A stretch of 64,000 bases of DNA from a virus: positions 186,001 through 250,000 of IMG/VR virus record IMGVR_UViG_3300021057_000274; one strand, written 5' to 3'. Shown here one piece after another: positions 50,691-58,878 of the stretch. The translations under genes were made by a program, and so were the position numbers. The number at the start of each line of letters is the position of its first letter. The first letter of the stretch is position 1. The notes under the pieces are model-generated. The model was not told the DNA's origin. It saw nothing but the letters and a program-made list of their open reading frames with translations, and did no database searches.

Positions 50691-51314
50691 ATGACCAAAC
50701 TCGCAGTCCTGATCGAAAACCTCTCGCCGACCACGGCGAACCTGATCGTTGAGGAACATGGCCCGACGAAGGCTTCTTACCTCAGCGGCATCTTCATGCA
50801 GTCCGAGATCCAAAACGGCAACGGCCGGATCTACCCTCTCGCCGAGATCAAGTCGGCGATCGAGAACGTCAACAAGAAGATCAAGGAAGGTCACACGATC
50901 TACGGTGAGCTCAACCACCCGGACAATCTCCAGATCGACCTGAACAACGTCTCCCACATCATCACGGAGATGAAGCTGGCGGGCAACGACGCGGTCGGCA
51001 AGGCCAAGATCCTCAACACCCCGAAGGGTCAGATCGTCAAGGCGATCATCGAGGGCGGAGGCAAGCTTGGGGTCTCTTCGCGCGGCTCTGGCAACGTCAT
51101 CGAGGGCAAGGTCAACAGCTTCAACCTGGTGACGGTCGACATCGTCGCTCAGCCGTCGGCTCCTGACGCTTATCCGTCGCACGTGATGGAAGCTCTCCAG
51201 GGCGACAAGAAGGTCATGACTCTGGCTGAACAGGTGTGCCACGACAAGGCCGCCCAGAAGCACTTCATCAAGGCGATCAATGAGTTCTTCGAGTCGCTCA
51301 AGGGAAAGAAGTAG
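50691..51314 (+). CDS. 21: Prohead core protease gp21
   Basis: 207 aa from ATG 50691. YLSGIFMQSEIQNGNGRIYP, TIYGELNHPD (catalytic His ~76) and GGKLGVSSRGSGNV (catalytic Ser ~130) are the conserved serine-protease motifs of T4 gp21 (212 aa). In T4 it cuts scaffold, capsid and internal proteins after (L/I)xE during head maturation. Several proteins in this window have LxE near the N-terminus (gp23-like QYLTE|TAAAD and the MKLTEL group), consistent with the same rule. Confidence 0.92.
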   Translation: MTKLAVLIENLSPTTANLIVEEHGPTKASYLSGIFMQSEIQNGNGRIYPLAEIKSAIENVNKKIKEGHTIYGELNHPDNLQIDLNNVSHIITEMKLAGNDAVGKAKILNTPKGQIVKAIIEGGGKLGVSSRGSGNVIEGKVNSFNLVTVDIVAQPSAPDAYPSHVMEALQGDKKVMTLAEQVCHDKAAQKHFIKAINEFFESLKGKK

Positions 51315-51317
51315 ACC

Positions 51318-51725
51318 GTGACAACTAAGAAAACGCTTCGTGAGCACCTCAACTTCCTCCGTCGGCATGCAGGTCTCCCGCAAGACTACACCCCAGAAGC
51401 CGTCAAGGACGAGCCGAAGGTAGAAGCTAAGCCCCAGGAGGAGGTTCTCCAGGAGGGCGAGAAGGGCTTGGATGTTCTCATTCAAGATTATCTCGACTTC
51501 AAGAAGATTCATCGCTTCGAGGGGCCGAGCGCGATTCGCAACCTCGAGATTCTCTTCAAAGCTCTCGACGAGAACTACCGTGACACCGACGCTTTCTTGT
51601 CTGACAACCCCGGAGCATGCGAAGCGATCATCGAGTGGCTCGGCACCGTACGCAGCAAGGAGTGGAAGGAGCGCCTCAAGGCGCTAACCCCGCCGCAAAA
51701 GGAAGATGACGATGACGGCAACTAA
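51318..51725 (+). CDS. Hypothetical head-region protein
   Basis: 135 aa from GTG 51318, three bases after the protease stop. N-terminus TTKKTLREHLNFLRRHAGLPQDY; a Glu/Lys-rich stretch follows; then GLDVLIQDYLDFKKIHRFEGPSAIRNLEILFKALDENYRDTDAFL. The position between protease and scaffold genes fits a prohead core component such as T4 gp67/gp68, but sequence does not show this. It overlaps the next gene by 20 bases. Confidence 0.6.
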   Translation: MTTKKTLREHLNFLRRHAGLPQDYTPEAVKDEPKVEAKPQEEVLQEGEKGLDVLIQDYLDFKKIHRFEGPSAIRNLEILFKALDENYRDTDAFLSDNPGACEAIIEWLGTVRSKEWKERLKALTPPQKEDDDDGN

Positions 51726-52212
51726 GGTGAGCTTCAAGGATCTTCTCGAGGGAGAGGCCGCGGCGCCGGACGCTGAGATGTGTGAGGACTGTGGCAAGCC
51801 TTCCGCTGATTGCGAGTGCGAGGGTAAGGATTGCTCAGAGTGCGGTGCTAAGGATTGCAAGGATCATCCGAAGAAGAACCATAAGATCAAGAAGGAGACT
51901 CGCGAGTATCTCGAGAAGATGCTCGCAGAGGCTGGCTCGTCGTTCTCCAAGGAAGTTGAGCTTCACTACTCTGGAAAAATGGTAGGTCAGCTTGACGACA
52001 TCATCGTTCTGCAAGGAGCTGGAATCGAAAAGATCGCTAAGCTCCTCGGGCTTGACGACGATTGGAAGCTCAAAGAAGGCAAAGTCTACGCGGCATACGA
52101 TGGCATGCGTTTGACCTTTTTCGCCAACAAGGGTGACTTTCAACCTGAAGAGGAAGACGCTGGTACTGATGGACGCAAGCTTCCGATGGCCAGTCCACGA
52201 GGCAAGCGCTGA
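51706..52212 (+). CDS. Cys-rich head-region protein with capsid-targeting-like N-terminus
   Basis: 168 aa from ATG 51706 (ATG 51712 also possible). TATKVSFKDLLEGEAAAP resembles T4-type capsid-targeting leaders of the form (S/T)(F/Y)xxxLxEA. Residues ~25-55 hold nine Cys (EMCEDCGKPSADCECEGKDCSECGAKDCKDH), a zinc-binding segment. The C-terminal half is alpha/beta (SKEVELHYSGKMVGQLDDIIVLQG, KIAKLLGLDDDWKLKEGKVY). It lies between protease and scaffold, so it may be packaged in the prohead core (inference). Confidence 0.6.
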   Translation: MTMTATKVSFKDLLEGEAAAPDAEMCEDCGKPSADCECEGKDCSECGAKDCKDHPKKNHKIKKETREYLEKMLAEAGSSFSKEVELHYSGKMVGQLDDIIVLQGAGIEKIAKLLGLDDDWKLKEGKVYAAYDGMRLTFFANKGDFQPEEEDAGTDGRKLPMASPRGKR

Positions 52213-52215
52213 GCC

Positions 52216-52869
52216 GTGGAGCTTCTCCTAGAGCTCCTGGCTCTTCGAGAAGCTAAGGGCCTCACCCTCAGTACCGATAATCCTGGCGGCAAGTGGCTCG
52301 AGAAAGAGCAAGAGTACTGCCGTAGCCAGGGAATGAGCAAGGAGTTCGGCTCACCTAATCGGTTTGGACCCGTCACCGCCACCTGGTCACGCCAACCGCT
52401 GATTCTCGTCGATGTTGTCGCCAAGATCAAGGGCTTACGCGCCGAACAGCGTTCCGTTCGTGAGCAATCTCTCAGCTTCCTCTTAAAGCACATGGAGGAG
52501 AACGATCGTCTTCCACCTAGTCTCAACGCCACTGACGCGATGTCTGAGCCAAACCAGCTCCAGTCAAAGAACTACAAGCAATACGCGCCATTCATCACGG
52601 TCTGGTACGACGGGACTCCCTGGATCAGCGAGGGGAATCACCGCATCATGGCTGCCAAGAAGCTAGGTTGGAAGTACATTCCGATCGAGCTTCGATATTT
52701 CACCGGAGGCGAAGAAGCTGACGGTCCTCTATCGCCAGCCAAGGTAAAAGCTATGGATTCTGAGGCGATCGCCGCTGGTTTTAAGCCAGAAAATGAGTTT
52801 CGTGCTCATCCAGAAAGAAGGCGGCTTAGCTCTAGAAAGCTAAGAAAAGTAAGCACTAGAAGCACATAG
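52216..52869 (+). CDS. ParB-like nuclease-domain protein
   Basis: 217 aa from GTG 52216. ITVWYDGTPWISEGNHRIMAAKKLGWKYIPIELRYF has the EGxHRxxAA signature of ParB/Srx-like domains. The N-terminus (ELLLELLALREAKGL) is a leucine-rich helix that could again be a leader. The end is Arg/Ser-rich. Such phage proteins are thought to bind or nick DNA. It is found in the head gene cluster, just before the scaffold. Confidence 0.55.
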   Translation: MELLLELLALREAKGLTLSTDNPGGKWLEKEQEYCRSQGMSKEFGSPNRFGPVTATWSRQPLILVDVVAKIKGLRAEQRSVREQSLSFLLKHMEENDRLPPSLNATDAMSEPNQLQSKNYKQYAPFITVWYDGTPWISEGNHRIMAAKKLGWKYIPIELRYFTGGEEADGPLSPAKVKAMDSEAIAAGFKPENEFRAHPERRRLSSRKLRKVSTRST

Positions 52870-52932
52870 AAATTAGTTTTAGCAGTTTCCTCCCATAAAG
52901 CGTCGAGATCTTAGCGAGAAAAGGTGCTCGAT

Positions 52933-52940
52933 TCTAAATA
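52933..52940 (+). promoter_or_regulatory. Late promoter variant upstream of the scaffold gene
   Basis: TCTAAATA, 60 bp before the gp22 ATG. Between promoter and start lies the hairpin at 52954-52974. It would serve gp22 and gp23, since no other late motif is seen before gp23. Confidence 0.45.
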
Positions 52941-52953
52941 CTAGTCATTGATT

Positions 52954-52974
52954 CTGGTGAGTTGTTTTCACCAG
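52954..52974 (+). promoter_or_regulatory. Hairpin in the scaffold-capsid leader
   Basis: CTGGTGA and TCACCAG form a perfect 7-bp stem with a 7-nt T-rich loop, near the 5' end of the expected gp22-gp23 transcript. It may stabilise this highly expressed message. Confidence 0.45.
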
Positions 52975-52999
52975 CCACATAACACCGGAGAAGCAAGCG

Positions 53000-53917
53000 A
53001 TGGATGAAATCCTGAAGAAACTGCTTGAATCCGATCTCCTTAGTGAAGAAACTAAGGCTGAGATCAAGGGTCAGTGGGAAGCCGCTACCCAGAAGTATCT
53101 CGCCGAAGAACGCGCTAAGATCGAGGTCGAGGTTCGCTCCACCTTGACGGAAGAGTTCGTCAAGGCACGGGAAGAGCTTGCTGCCAAGGTTGACGTCAAG
53201 ATCGAAGAACAGCTCAAGGCTGAATTCGATGAGCTCAAGGCCGACATCGAGAAGTTTCGTGATCTCGAGGTCGAGTACGCCGAGAAGCTGGTTGACGTCA
53301 AGGAAGAGCTGGCGCAGCAACTCGGTGAGCAACTGAACCAACTGGTCGACAAGCTCGACGCCTTCCTCGAGGTTCGCCTCGATGAAGAGATGGGCGAACT
53401 GAAGGGCGACATTGACGAAGTCAAGAAGCTCGAGTTCGGTCGTCGCATCTTCGAAGCTGTTGAATCCGAGTTCAAGAAGTTCCGCGCGGTCGATCTCAAC
53501 GAGGTCGAGCAGAAGCTGGGCGAGACGCAAGACGCTCTGGCCGACGCGCAGAACAAGATCGCTGCGATGGAGAAGGCACGCCTCTCCGAAGCTCGCAACG
53601 CCAAACTCGAAGAACTTCTGTCACCGCTGAGCGGAACCGCTCGCGAGCAGATGAAGATCATTCTCTCCAACGTCGCCACGGAGAAGCTTGACGAGGCCTT
53701 CAAGTCGTACATCGGTAAGGTCCTCAAGGAATCCGTGGTTGAACCGAAGAAGAATGAAACTCAAGCGGCACCTGCCACCGCGCCTCTGAAGGAAGACAAG
53801 CAGCCTACGGGCAAGCTCGTCACCGGAAACGAGAACGCGGAGCCGGCACCGGTTGAAGACAACAAGACGAACGATCAGCTTGCTCGCATTAAGAAGTTGG
53901 CGGGTCTGTCTCGATAA
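53000..53917 (+). CDS. 22: Prohead scaffolding core protein gp22
   Basis: 305 aa from ATG 53000 (MDEILKKLLESDLLSEET). Almost entirely charged helix (EEFVKAREELAAKVDVKIEEQLKAEFDE), then LEELLSPLSGTAREQMKIILSNVATEKLDEAFKSYIGKVL, the conserved C-terminal part of T4 gp22. The end is Ala/Pro-rich. gp22 forms the inner core that shapes the head and is then degraded by gp21. It is directly followed by the capsid gene, as in T4. Confidence 0.88.
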   Translation: MDEILKKLLESDLLSEETKAEIKGQWEAATQKYLAEERAKIEVEVRSTLTEEFVKAREELAAKVDVKIEEQLKAEFDELKADIEKFRDLEVEYAEKLVDVKEELAQQLGEQLNQLVDKLDAFLEVRLDEEMGELKGDIDEVKKLEFGRRIFEAVESEFKKFRAVDLNEVEQKLGETQDALADAQNKIAAMEKARLSEARNAKLEELLSPLSGTAREQMKIILSNVATEKLDEAFKSYIGKVLKESVVEPKKNETQAAPATAPLKEDKQPTGKLVTGNENAEPAPVEDNKTNDQLARIKKLAGLSR

Positions 53918-53942
53918 CGACACCTTTTACAAGGAGCCTCAC

Positions 53943-55295
53943 ATGAAGGAACTGTTCGAAAACTGGGAAGCGACCAAGAAGACTCTGGTCGAGGGCCTGG
54001 ACGCGCGTCGCGCGGCGATCGTTTCCACGGTGCTGGACAACCAACGCCAATACCTGACGGAAACTGCAGCTGCTGATGCCACTAGCGTTGGAAACATCGC
54101 TAGCTTCCAGAAGATCATGCTCCCGATGATCCGCCGTATCATCCCAGGCACCATCGCGACCGAGCTTGTCGGCGTTCAGCCGATGACTGGTCCGGTTGGC
54201 CTGGTCTTCTCGCTGCGCTTCGTCTTCAAGAACACAGCGACCACGTCGGAAACCCCTGGCGGCGACATCGCTGTCAATGACGAAGTCTTCGGTAACACGT
54301 CGGCAACCCCGCCGTACTCGTCGAAGATGCGTCGGTTCTACTCCGGCGGTATCGATCCGGCTGCCTCTGGCGGTCTCTACGATGCCACCTTCGGAGTGAA
54401 CCAGGGCGGTGCATACACTCCTGGCAGCTCGTTCTCGCTGTCTTCGACGCCTCTGAGCGGCGAAGCCGGTGACACGGTTGACATGGAATCGTTCCCTGGC
54501 CGCAACATGGGTCTGCAGGTTGTTCGCCAGCCGGTGAACGCCAAGACCCGCAGGCTGCAGGCCAAGTGGACCATCGAAGCGATGCAGGACCTCTCGGCCA
54601 TGCACGGGCTAGATCTCGAGTCGGAGATCACCCAGGCGCTGTCGGCTGAGATCGTGCACGAGATCGACAATGAGATCGTGACGGACCTGATCCGCCTCGC
54701 TGGCACCACCGAGACCTTCGACATGTCGGGCACCTTCACGGGCGTTCCGCACTACGTCGGTGATCGTCACGCCGTCCTCGGCGTCCTGATCAACAAGGTC
54801 GCGAACGAGATCGCAGCCAAGACGCGTCGCGGCGCTGGCAACTTCATCGTTGTCTCCCCGCAGATCGTCTCGCTCCTCCAGTCGGCGTCCAAGTCGGTGT
54901 TCGCACCGGCCGTTGCCGGATCCTTCTCGGGTCCGAACAACACCCAGCTGGTCGGCACGCTGAACGGCACCATCAAGGTCTACAGCTTCCTGTTCAACGC
55001 GTCGTTCGCGACCGTTGCGACGGCGACCGCTGTGCCGGGTGGAGCTGGCGCGTCCTCGGAAGTCATCCTCGTCGGCTACAAAGGCGGCGGCGGTGAGACC
55101 GACACGGGCTACTTCTACTGCCCATACATCCCGCTCATGACCACGAACACGGTCACTGACCCGGCGACGTACGGCAGCCAGCTGATGGTGATGACCCGGT
55201 ACGGAAAGGTGACGTTCACCAACTCCGCTACCTCGCTCGCCAACAGCGCGGACTACTACGGCAAGATCATCGTCAACAACATCACCTTCCTCTAA
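53943..55295 (+). CDS. 23: Major capsid protein gp23
   Basis: 450 aa from ATG 53943, with AAGGAG a few bases before; an in-frame upstream start at 53853 lies inside gp22 and is rejected. The N-terminal 40 residues are a propeptide; QYLTE|TAAAD fits cleavage at LTE, as at the T4 gp23 site. IMLPMIRRIIPGTIATELVGVQPMTGPVGLVFSLRF follows and corresponds to the T4 motif around the start of the HK97-like fold; RRLQAKWTIEAMQDLSAMHGLDLESEITQALSAEI and TRYGKVTF(T) near the end are also conserved. It forms the hexamers of the head shell. A UUCG-loop terminator follows. Confidence 0.93.
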   Translation: MKELFENWEATKKTLVEGLDARRAAIVSTVLDNQRQYLTETAAADATSVGNIASFQKIMLPMIRRIIPGTIATELVGVQPMTGPVGLVFSLRFVFKNTATTSETPGGDIAVNDEVFGNTSATPPYSSKMRRFYSGGIDPAASGGLYDATFGVNQGGAYTPGSSFSLSSTPLSGEAGDTVDMESFPGRNMGLQVVRQPVNAKTRRLQAKWTIEAMQDLSAMHGLDLESEITQALSAEIVHEIDNEIVTDLIRLAGTTETFDMSGTFTGVPHYVGDRHAVLGVLINKVANEIAAKTRRGAGNFIVVSPQIVSLLQSASKSVFAPAVAGSFSGPNNTQLVGTLNGTIKVYSFLFNASFATVATATAVPGGAGASSEVILVGYKGGGGETDTGYFYCPYIPLMTTNTVTDPATYGSQLMVMTRYGKVTFTNSATSLANSADYYGKIIVNNITFL

Positions 55296-55827
55296 ACCGG
55301 GAAGGTAGTTGCTGGCACGTAGTAGAAGCATCAGCCAAAGCATCAGAGGAGAGGGTCACTTCGGTGACCCTTTCCTTTTGGTTCAGCTGTTGAGTGAACC
55401 TCTCGAAGGGCGAGAGAACGGATGATCTTAGCTCGGAGATTCCACTTACGCCGCGATTGAAGCCTGCTTTAGGATTCCAATCCGCGCTTAGAATTGTCAA
55501 CTCGCAAATCACGTCTGCGACCGTACGGTAGTGCTCGTTTGCCGCGACTTGATCACCGACTGTTCTGCTACTTTCGCATGATGCTGTTCCGTGCTTCCAA
55601 GCACACTCGAGCACGTAGCCAGTCTTCACCCACTTCGTGGTGATCGTGTAGGACGAGATAACTCTACCAGCTCCGTCAAGAAGCTGCACGGTGTTGCGAA
55701 GGAACCAATCTCGCTCGTGCACAGGTAATTGATGTTGCGAGTAGTTCGAGTGCATCTTGTTCGAGATGCTAGGACCCGTCCAACCGTGCGGCTTCGAAAA
55801 GTAAGTGGTGCCGGTGAAGTCGCTCAT
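55282..55827 (-). CDS. Hypothetical protein convergent with gp23
   Basis: 181 aa from ATG 55827. N-terminus SDFTGTTYFSKPHGWTGPS, then LRNTVQLLDGAGRVISSYTITTKWVKTGYVLECAWK. The frame runs on through the gp23 terminator hairpin (encoding KERVTEVTL) and ends 14 bases inside the gp23 gene on the other strand. The C-terminal ~40 residues may therefore be a read-through remnant. First of four coupled minus-strand genes (read 56835 to 55282, it is the last). No family recognised. Confidence 0.55.
   Translation of the reverse strand: MSDFTGTTYFSKPHGWTGPSISNKMHSNYSQHQLPVHERDWFLRNTVQLLDGAGRVISSYTITTKWVKTGYVLECAWKHGTASCESSRTVGDQVAANEHYRTVADVICELTILSADWNPKAGFNRGVSGISELRSSVLSPFERFTQQLNQKERVTEVTLSSDALADASTTCQQLPSRFRGR
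55352..55379 (+). terminator. Rho-independent terminator after the capsid gene
   Basis: An 8-bp stem AGGGTCAC/GTGACCCT with a UUCG tetraloop followed by TTCCTTTT. It is a textbook terminator 57 bp after the gp23 stop. Confidence 0.85.
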
Positions 55828-56087
55828 CGCCCCTGAAGGAATCTGTCTGTCATGTTACCGACCGCGGCCTTGTAGTACTCGAGATACTCACGAGCTTCCT
55901 GCACCGTCATGTCGTGAATCTTCTTGATGATGTCTACGTTGTGAAAGTTGTAGGTCTCGAAGTGTGATCCCTCAGGCAACCCGACGATGTGAATCTCGTA
56001 GGCTGGTCCGCTGGGAGTGCTCGTGTCATACGTTACCACCGCCCACGGTCCGACCTTGTCGTGATAGATGATCGGTGGCTCAGTCAT
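55824..56087 (-). CDS. Hypothetical protein
   Basis: 87 aa from ATG 56087, overlapping neighbours by four bases on both sides (ATGA). EPPIIYHDKVGPWAVVTYDTSTPSGPAYEIHIVGLPEG is beta-rich; VDIIKKIHDMTVQEAREYLEYYKAAV is helical. No function recognised. Belongs to the small minus-strand accessory island between gp23 and gp18. Confidence 0.6.
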   Translation of the reverse strand: MTEPPIIYHDKVGPWAVVTYDTSTPSGPAYEIHIVGLPEGSHFETYNFHNVDIIKKIHDMTVQEAREYLEYYKAAVGNMTDRFLQGR

Positions 56088-56620
56088 GCTCTAGACCAGA
56101 GGTGCACATGAGGAAACTGCGGAACGGTCCCGCGCACTAGCCGCGTGGTGACGTTGAGGGGGCGCTCGAAGAGGATGATCTCGTTTACGTCTAGCTTGAG
56201 GTGCATGACGCATCTCGCGATGAACTTCATCACTGATGAGCGATCAACGAGGGGGCTCGCGCACCAAACTATTCGCTGCTTTGTGTCCGTTGGGAGATCA
56301 TAGGGGTACGCGTTGTCTGCTAGGAGAATCAGACTTCGCTGAAAATAGGCATCTACCTCGGCTGCGAGCTGTTCTTTGGTGAAGGTGTGATAGTAAGCGT
56401 ACATCGTGTCGCTCTTGAGCGGCACGAGCTGAAGATTTTTGATCGACCTGCGACGCGCTAAGAGGTCATCGAAGCTAGGGTAGTTCGGAACGAGAATGGG
56501 CTCAGGGCTCTCGGTCACTAGCTCTCCAGCGACGACCTTGAGAGGCGTCATCAATCGCTTGATCTGGTTGAGCAACCGTGGCTCGGGAACGTGCTCACGC
56601 ACGTCTCTCAGCCGAATCAT
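56084..56620 (-). CDS. Hypothetical protein (DUF3605-like)
   Basis: 178 aa from ATG 56620, overlapping the upstream stop (ATGA); an in-frame start at 56707 would lie inside the previous gene and is less likely. RSLILLADNAYPYDLPTDTKQRIVWCASPL recalls the NxFPYxLPxDxxHxxxW pattern of the DUF3605-type family. The N-terminal half is basic. Biochemical role unknown. Confidence 0.55.
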   Translation of the reverse strand: MIRLRDVREHVPEPRLLNQIKRLMTPLKVVAGELVTESPEPILVPNYPSFDDLLARRRSIKNLQLVPLKSDTMYAYYHTFTKEQLAAEVDAYFQRSLILLADNAYPYDLPTDTKQRIVWCASPLVDRSSVMKFIARCVMHLKLDVNEIILFERPLNVTTRLVRGTVPQFPHVHLWSRA

Positions 56621-56835
56621 CTCCACAGGCCGCTCTCGACCCAGTGCTCTGGACAGAACCACTTCTGGTTCTTTCCGTAAGTTGACGGTTGTGGGCACTT
56701 CGAGCACGGAAACGGCACTGGGACCTCCTTCGGTCCGTCTGGCGTCATGATCGTTGCCCGGTAAGCTTCATTCTTCGGCATCTCCTCGGTCTGGAGAAGG
56801 CCTTCAATGTCAAGATCCACTAGAGACTTTAACAT
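56617..56835 (-). CDS. Small zinc-finger-like protein
   Basis: 72 aa from ATG 56835. PCSKCPQPSTYGKNQKWFCPEHW holds a CxxC and a CxxH pair, spaced like a single zinc ribbon. The N-terminus is acidic and helical (LKSLVDLDIEGLLQTEEM). It is the first gene of the minus-strand island and overlaps the next by four bases. Confidence 0.6.
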   Translation of the reverse strand: MLKSLVDLDIEGLLQTEEMPKNEAYRATIMTPDGPKEVPVPFPCSKCPQPSTYGKNQKWFCPEHWVESGLWR

Positions 56836-56888
56836 ATTCGTAGCAATGAGTAAACATGAAGCATTCTTGGCTCAAGCGTTGCTCTGGA

Positions 56889-56901
56889 GATAAATACCTC
56901 C
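56889..56901 (+). promoter_or_regulatory. T4-type late promoter for the tail sheath gene
   Basis: GATAAATACCTCC, identical over 13 bp to the portal promoter, about 32 bp before the sheath ATG, flanked by GGAG/CTCC. Confidence 0.65.
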
Positions 56902-56927
56902 GACATCTTGAATCAGGAGACAATTCG

Positions 56928-58502
56928 ATGCCCACTCTAGTTTCCGCCGGTGTAAGCGTTACGATCGAAGATGAGAGCTTCTACATCCCAGCCTCAGCTT
57001 CGACGGTGCCGCTCTTCATTCTTGCGACTCGTGCTGACAAGTTGCAGCCTGACGGCGTGACCGCGGCAGCTGGAGCGCTCGAGAACAACGTCGTTCGCAC
57101 GATCACCTCGTTGAACCAGTCGGTGACAACGTACGGCGTCCCTCACTTCCGAACCACTGGCAGCGCTCAGCATCACGGCGACGCTCGCAACGAGTACGGC
57201 CTCTTCGCACTGAACCAGTATCTCTCGCTCGGCAACCTGGCTTACACGGTTCGTGCTAACGTTGACCTAGCTGACGCTCCTGTCATCACCTGGTCAGCTT
57301 CGGCTCCAGCAGCTGGCGGCGGCAACGTCGGTAACGGCACGGTCGGTAGCTTGACCGTTGACCAGAACACTGCTGTCGCTGAGACTTGGACCCTGACCGC
57401 TACTAACGCGACGACCTTTACGGTTGACGGTTCGGTATCGGCCCCGGTCCCGAACGCGACCGTCGGCACTCCGTACAGCAACGGCATCGTGTCATTCACG
57501 ATCACGGCAGGCGGCACCGCGTTCCAGGCGGGTGACACGTTCACCTTTACGGTGTCTTCTTCGACCCAGAACAACCCTCTCGGCGCGACCGACGCGCTCC
57601 GTCGCACCACGATCGTCAGCGCTCTCGCGTCGGTGATCAACAGCAACATGGATATTCGCTCTGACCTCTACGAGTACAACATCCTCTGCTGCCCTGGCTA
57701 CCATGAGGTCGTTGATGAGCTCCTCGCGCTGAACGACGCGATCGGCAAGGAAGCTTTCATCGTTGCGGATACGCCGTTCAACAAGACCCCAGAAGAGACC
57801 GCAACCTGGTCCCTGACGGTTGACCGTCGTCGCAGCGAGAACGTTTCCTACTACTACCCGCACTGCCTGGCCTCAAACCTGGACGGTGTGGAGGTCTTCG
57901 GAGCTGCCTCTGGTGTCGCCCTCAAGGCGATCACCTACAGCGACAACGTCTCTGAGGTCTGGATGCCGCCTGCTGGCTTCCGCCGTGGCAACGTGACGGG
58001 CGTGGCGAACATCGGTTACGTCACCGGCACTCTCGGTGCGGCGACTACCTTTGTGGCAGCTCCGCTCAACCAGGGTCAGCGTGACGCGCTCTACGACTTC
58101 AACAAGAACGTCAACCCGATCTCGTTCTTCCCTGGCCGCGGCATCACCGTGTTCGGTCAGAAGACGTCTTACAACGTCGCGTCGGCGCTCGACCGCATCA
58201 ACGTGGTTCGCCTGCTGAACAAGATGAAGCGGGACATCCGCAAGGCGTCTATGTCGTTCTTGTTCGAGCTGAACGACCGGATCACGCGCGAGACGATCAA
58301 GGCGATGATCGACGATTACCTCAGCGACATCCTGCAGCGCCGTGGCTTGTACGATTACGTTGTGCAGTGCGACGAGCAGAACAACACCGCTGTACGTATC
58401 GATCGCAACGAGCTGTGGGTCGACATCGCGGTCAAGCCGGCGAAGGCTGTGGAGTTCATCTACATCCCGATTCGCGTCGTGACCACTGGAGCAGATCTCT
58501 AA
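56928..58502 (+). CDS. 18: Tail sheath protein gp18
   Basis: 524 aa from ATG 56928 with CAGGAG upstream. PTLVSAGVSVTIEDESFYIPASASTVPLFILATRADK is the conserved sheath start. FFPGRGITVFGQKTSYNVASALDRINVVRLLNKMKRDIRKA is the conserved C-terminal part, which with the RRGLYDYVVQCDEQNN segment makes the links between subunits in the contractile sheath. An inserted domain lies at ~115-230 (ADAPVITWSASAPAAGG ... FTFTVSSSTQNNPLG). The T4 protein has 659 aa, so this one is shorter. In T4 the tube gene 19 follows; here no gp19 is seen. Confidence 0.92.
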   Translation: MPTLVSAGVSVTIEDESFYIPASASTVPLFILATRADKLQPDGVTAAAGALENNVVRTITSLNQSVTTYGVPHFRTTGSAQHHGDARNEYGLFALNQYLSLGNLAYTVRANVDLADAPVITWSASAPAAGGGNVGNGTVGSLTVDQNTAVAETWTLTATNATTFTVDGSVSAPVPNATVGTPYSNGIVSFTITAGGTAFQAGDTFTFTVSSSTQNNPLGATDALRRTTIVSALASVINSNMDIRSDLYEYNILCCPGYHEVVDELLALNDAIGKEAFIVADTPFNKTPEETATWSLTVDRRRSENVSYYYPHCLASNLDGVEVFGAASGVALKAITYSDNVSEVWMPPAGFRRGNVTGVANIGYVTGTLGAATTFVAAPLNQGQRDALYDFNKNVNPISFFPGRGITVFGQKTSYNVASALDRINVVRLLNKMKRDIRKASMSFLFELNDRITRETIKAMIDDYLSDILQRRGLYDYVVQCDEQNNTAVRIDRNELWVDIAVKPAKAVEFIYIPIRVVTTGADL

Positions 58503-58522
58503 GCTCTCACTTAGAGAAGTAA

Positions 58523-58553
58523 AGAAGCCGCCTTCGGGCGGCTTCTGTCTTTC
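58523..58553 (+). terminator. Rho-independent terminator after the sheath gene
   Basis: A perfect 10-bp stem AGAAGCCGCC/GGCGGCTTCT with a UUCG loop, followed by GTCTTTCT, 20 bp after the sheath stop. Confidence 0.85.
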
Positions 58554-58569
58554 TGGAGCTAAATAGAAG

Positions 58570-58878
58570 ATGCGACTTTCTGAGATCATCGCCGCTCGAG
58601 GCGAACCCCGCAAAGCTACGAAATTTCGGCTACAGTCGGCCGTTCCAGGCACGAAAAATTGGGAAGACTTGAGCAAGGAGCCAGTAACTCGTGAGGAGGC
58701 GACCGAGTTTCTAGAGCAAAACCCAGACGAACACTTGATGAAGTATAGGGCGCTCGGCGTCGACACCAATGAGACCCTCTACCGTGCAGATAAGCCCGAC
58801 CTGAAGAGCACGTTAGCACGCCACGCGCCTCCTGAGGTTCACAAGCGTAACGAGGACTTCTTCAAGAAATATCTATGA
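58570..58878 (+). CDS. Small protein with capsid-targeting-like start
   Basis: 102 aa from ATG 58570 (MRLSEIIAARGEPRK). The start resembles MKLTEL. The rest is charged and helical (EEATEFLEQNPDEHLMKYRALGVD, PEVHKRNEDFFKKYL). Its stop overlaps the phosphoribosyltransferase ATG (ATGA). A TAAATAG lies 5-12 bp upstream, too close to be its late promoter. If packaged, it would be another head-internal protein; this is inference. Confidence 0.6.
   Translation: MRLSEIIAARGEPRKATKFRLQSAVPGTKNWEDLSKEPVTREEATEFLEQNPDEHLMKYRALGVDTNETLYRADKPDLKSTLARHAPPEVHKRNEDFFKKYL

Noticed and set aside
58558-58566. TAAATAG as late promoter of the 102-aa gene
   Set aside because: Only about 5 bp before the ATG and right after a terminator; spacing does not fit the other late promoters.
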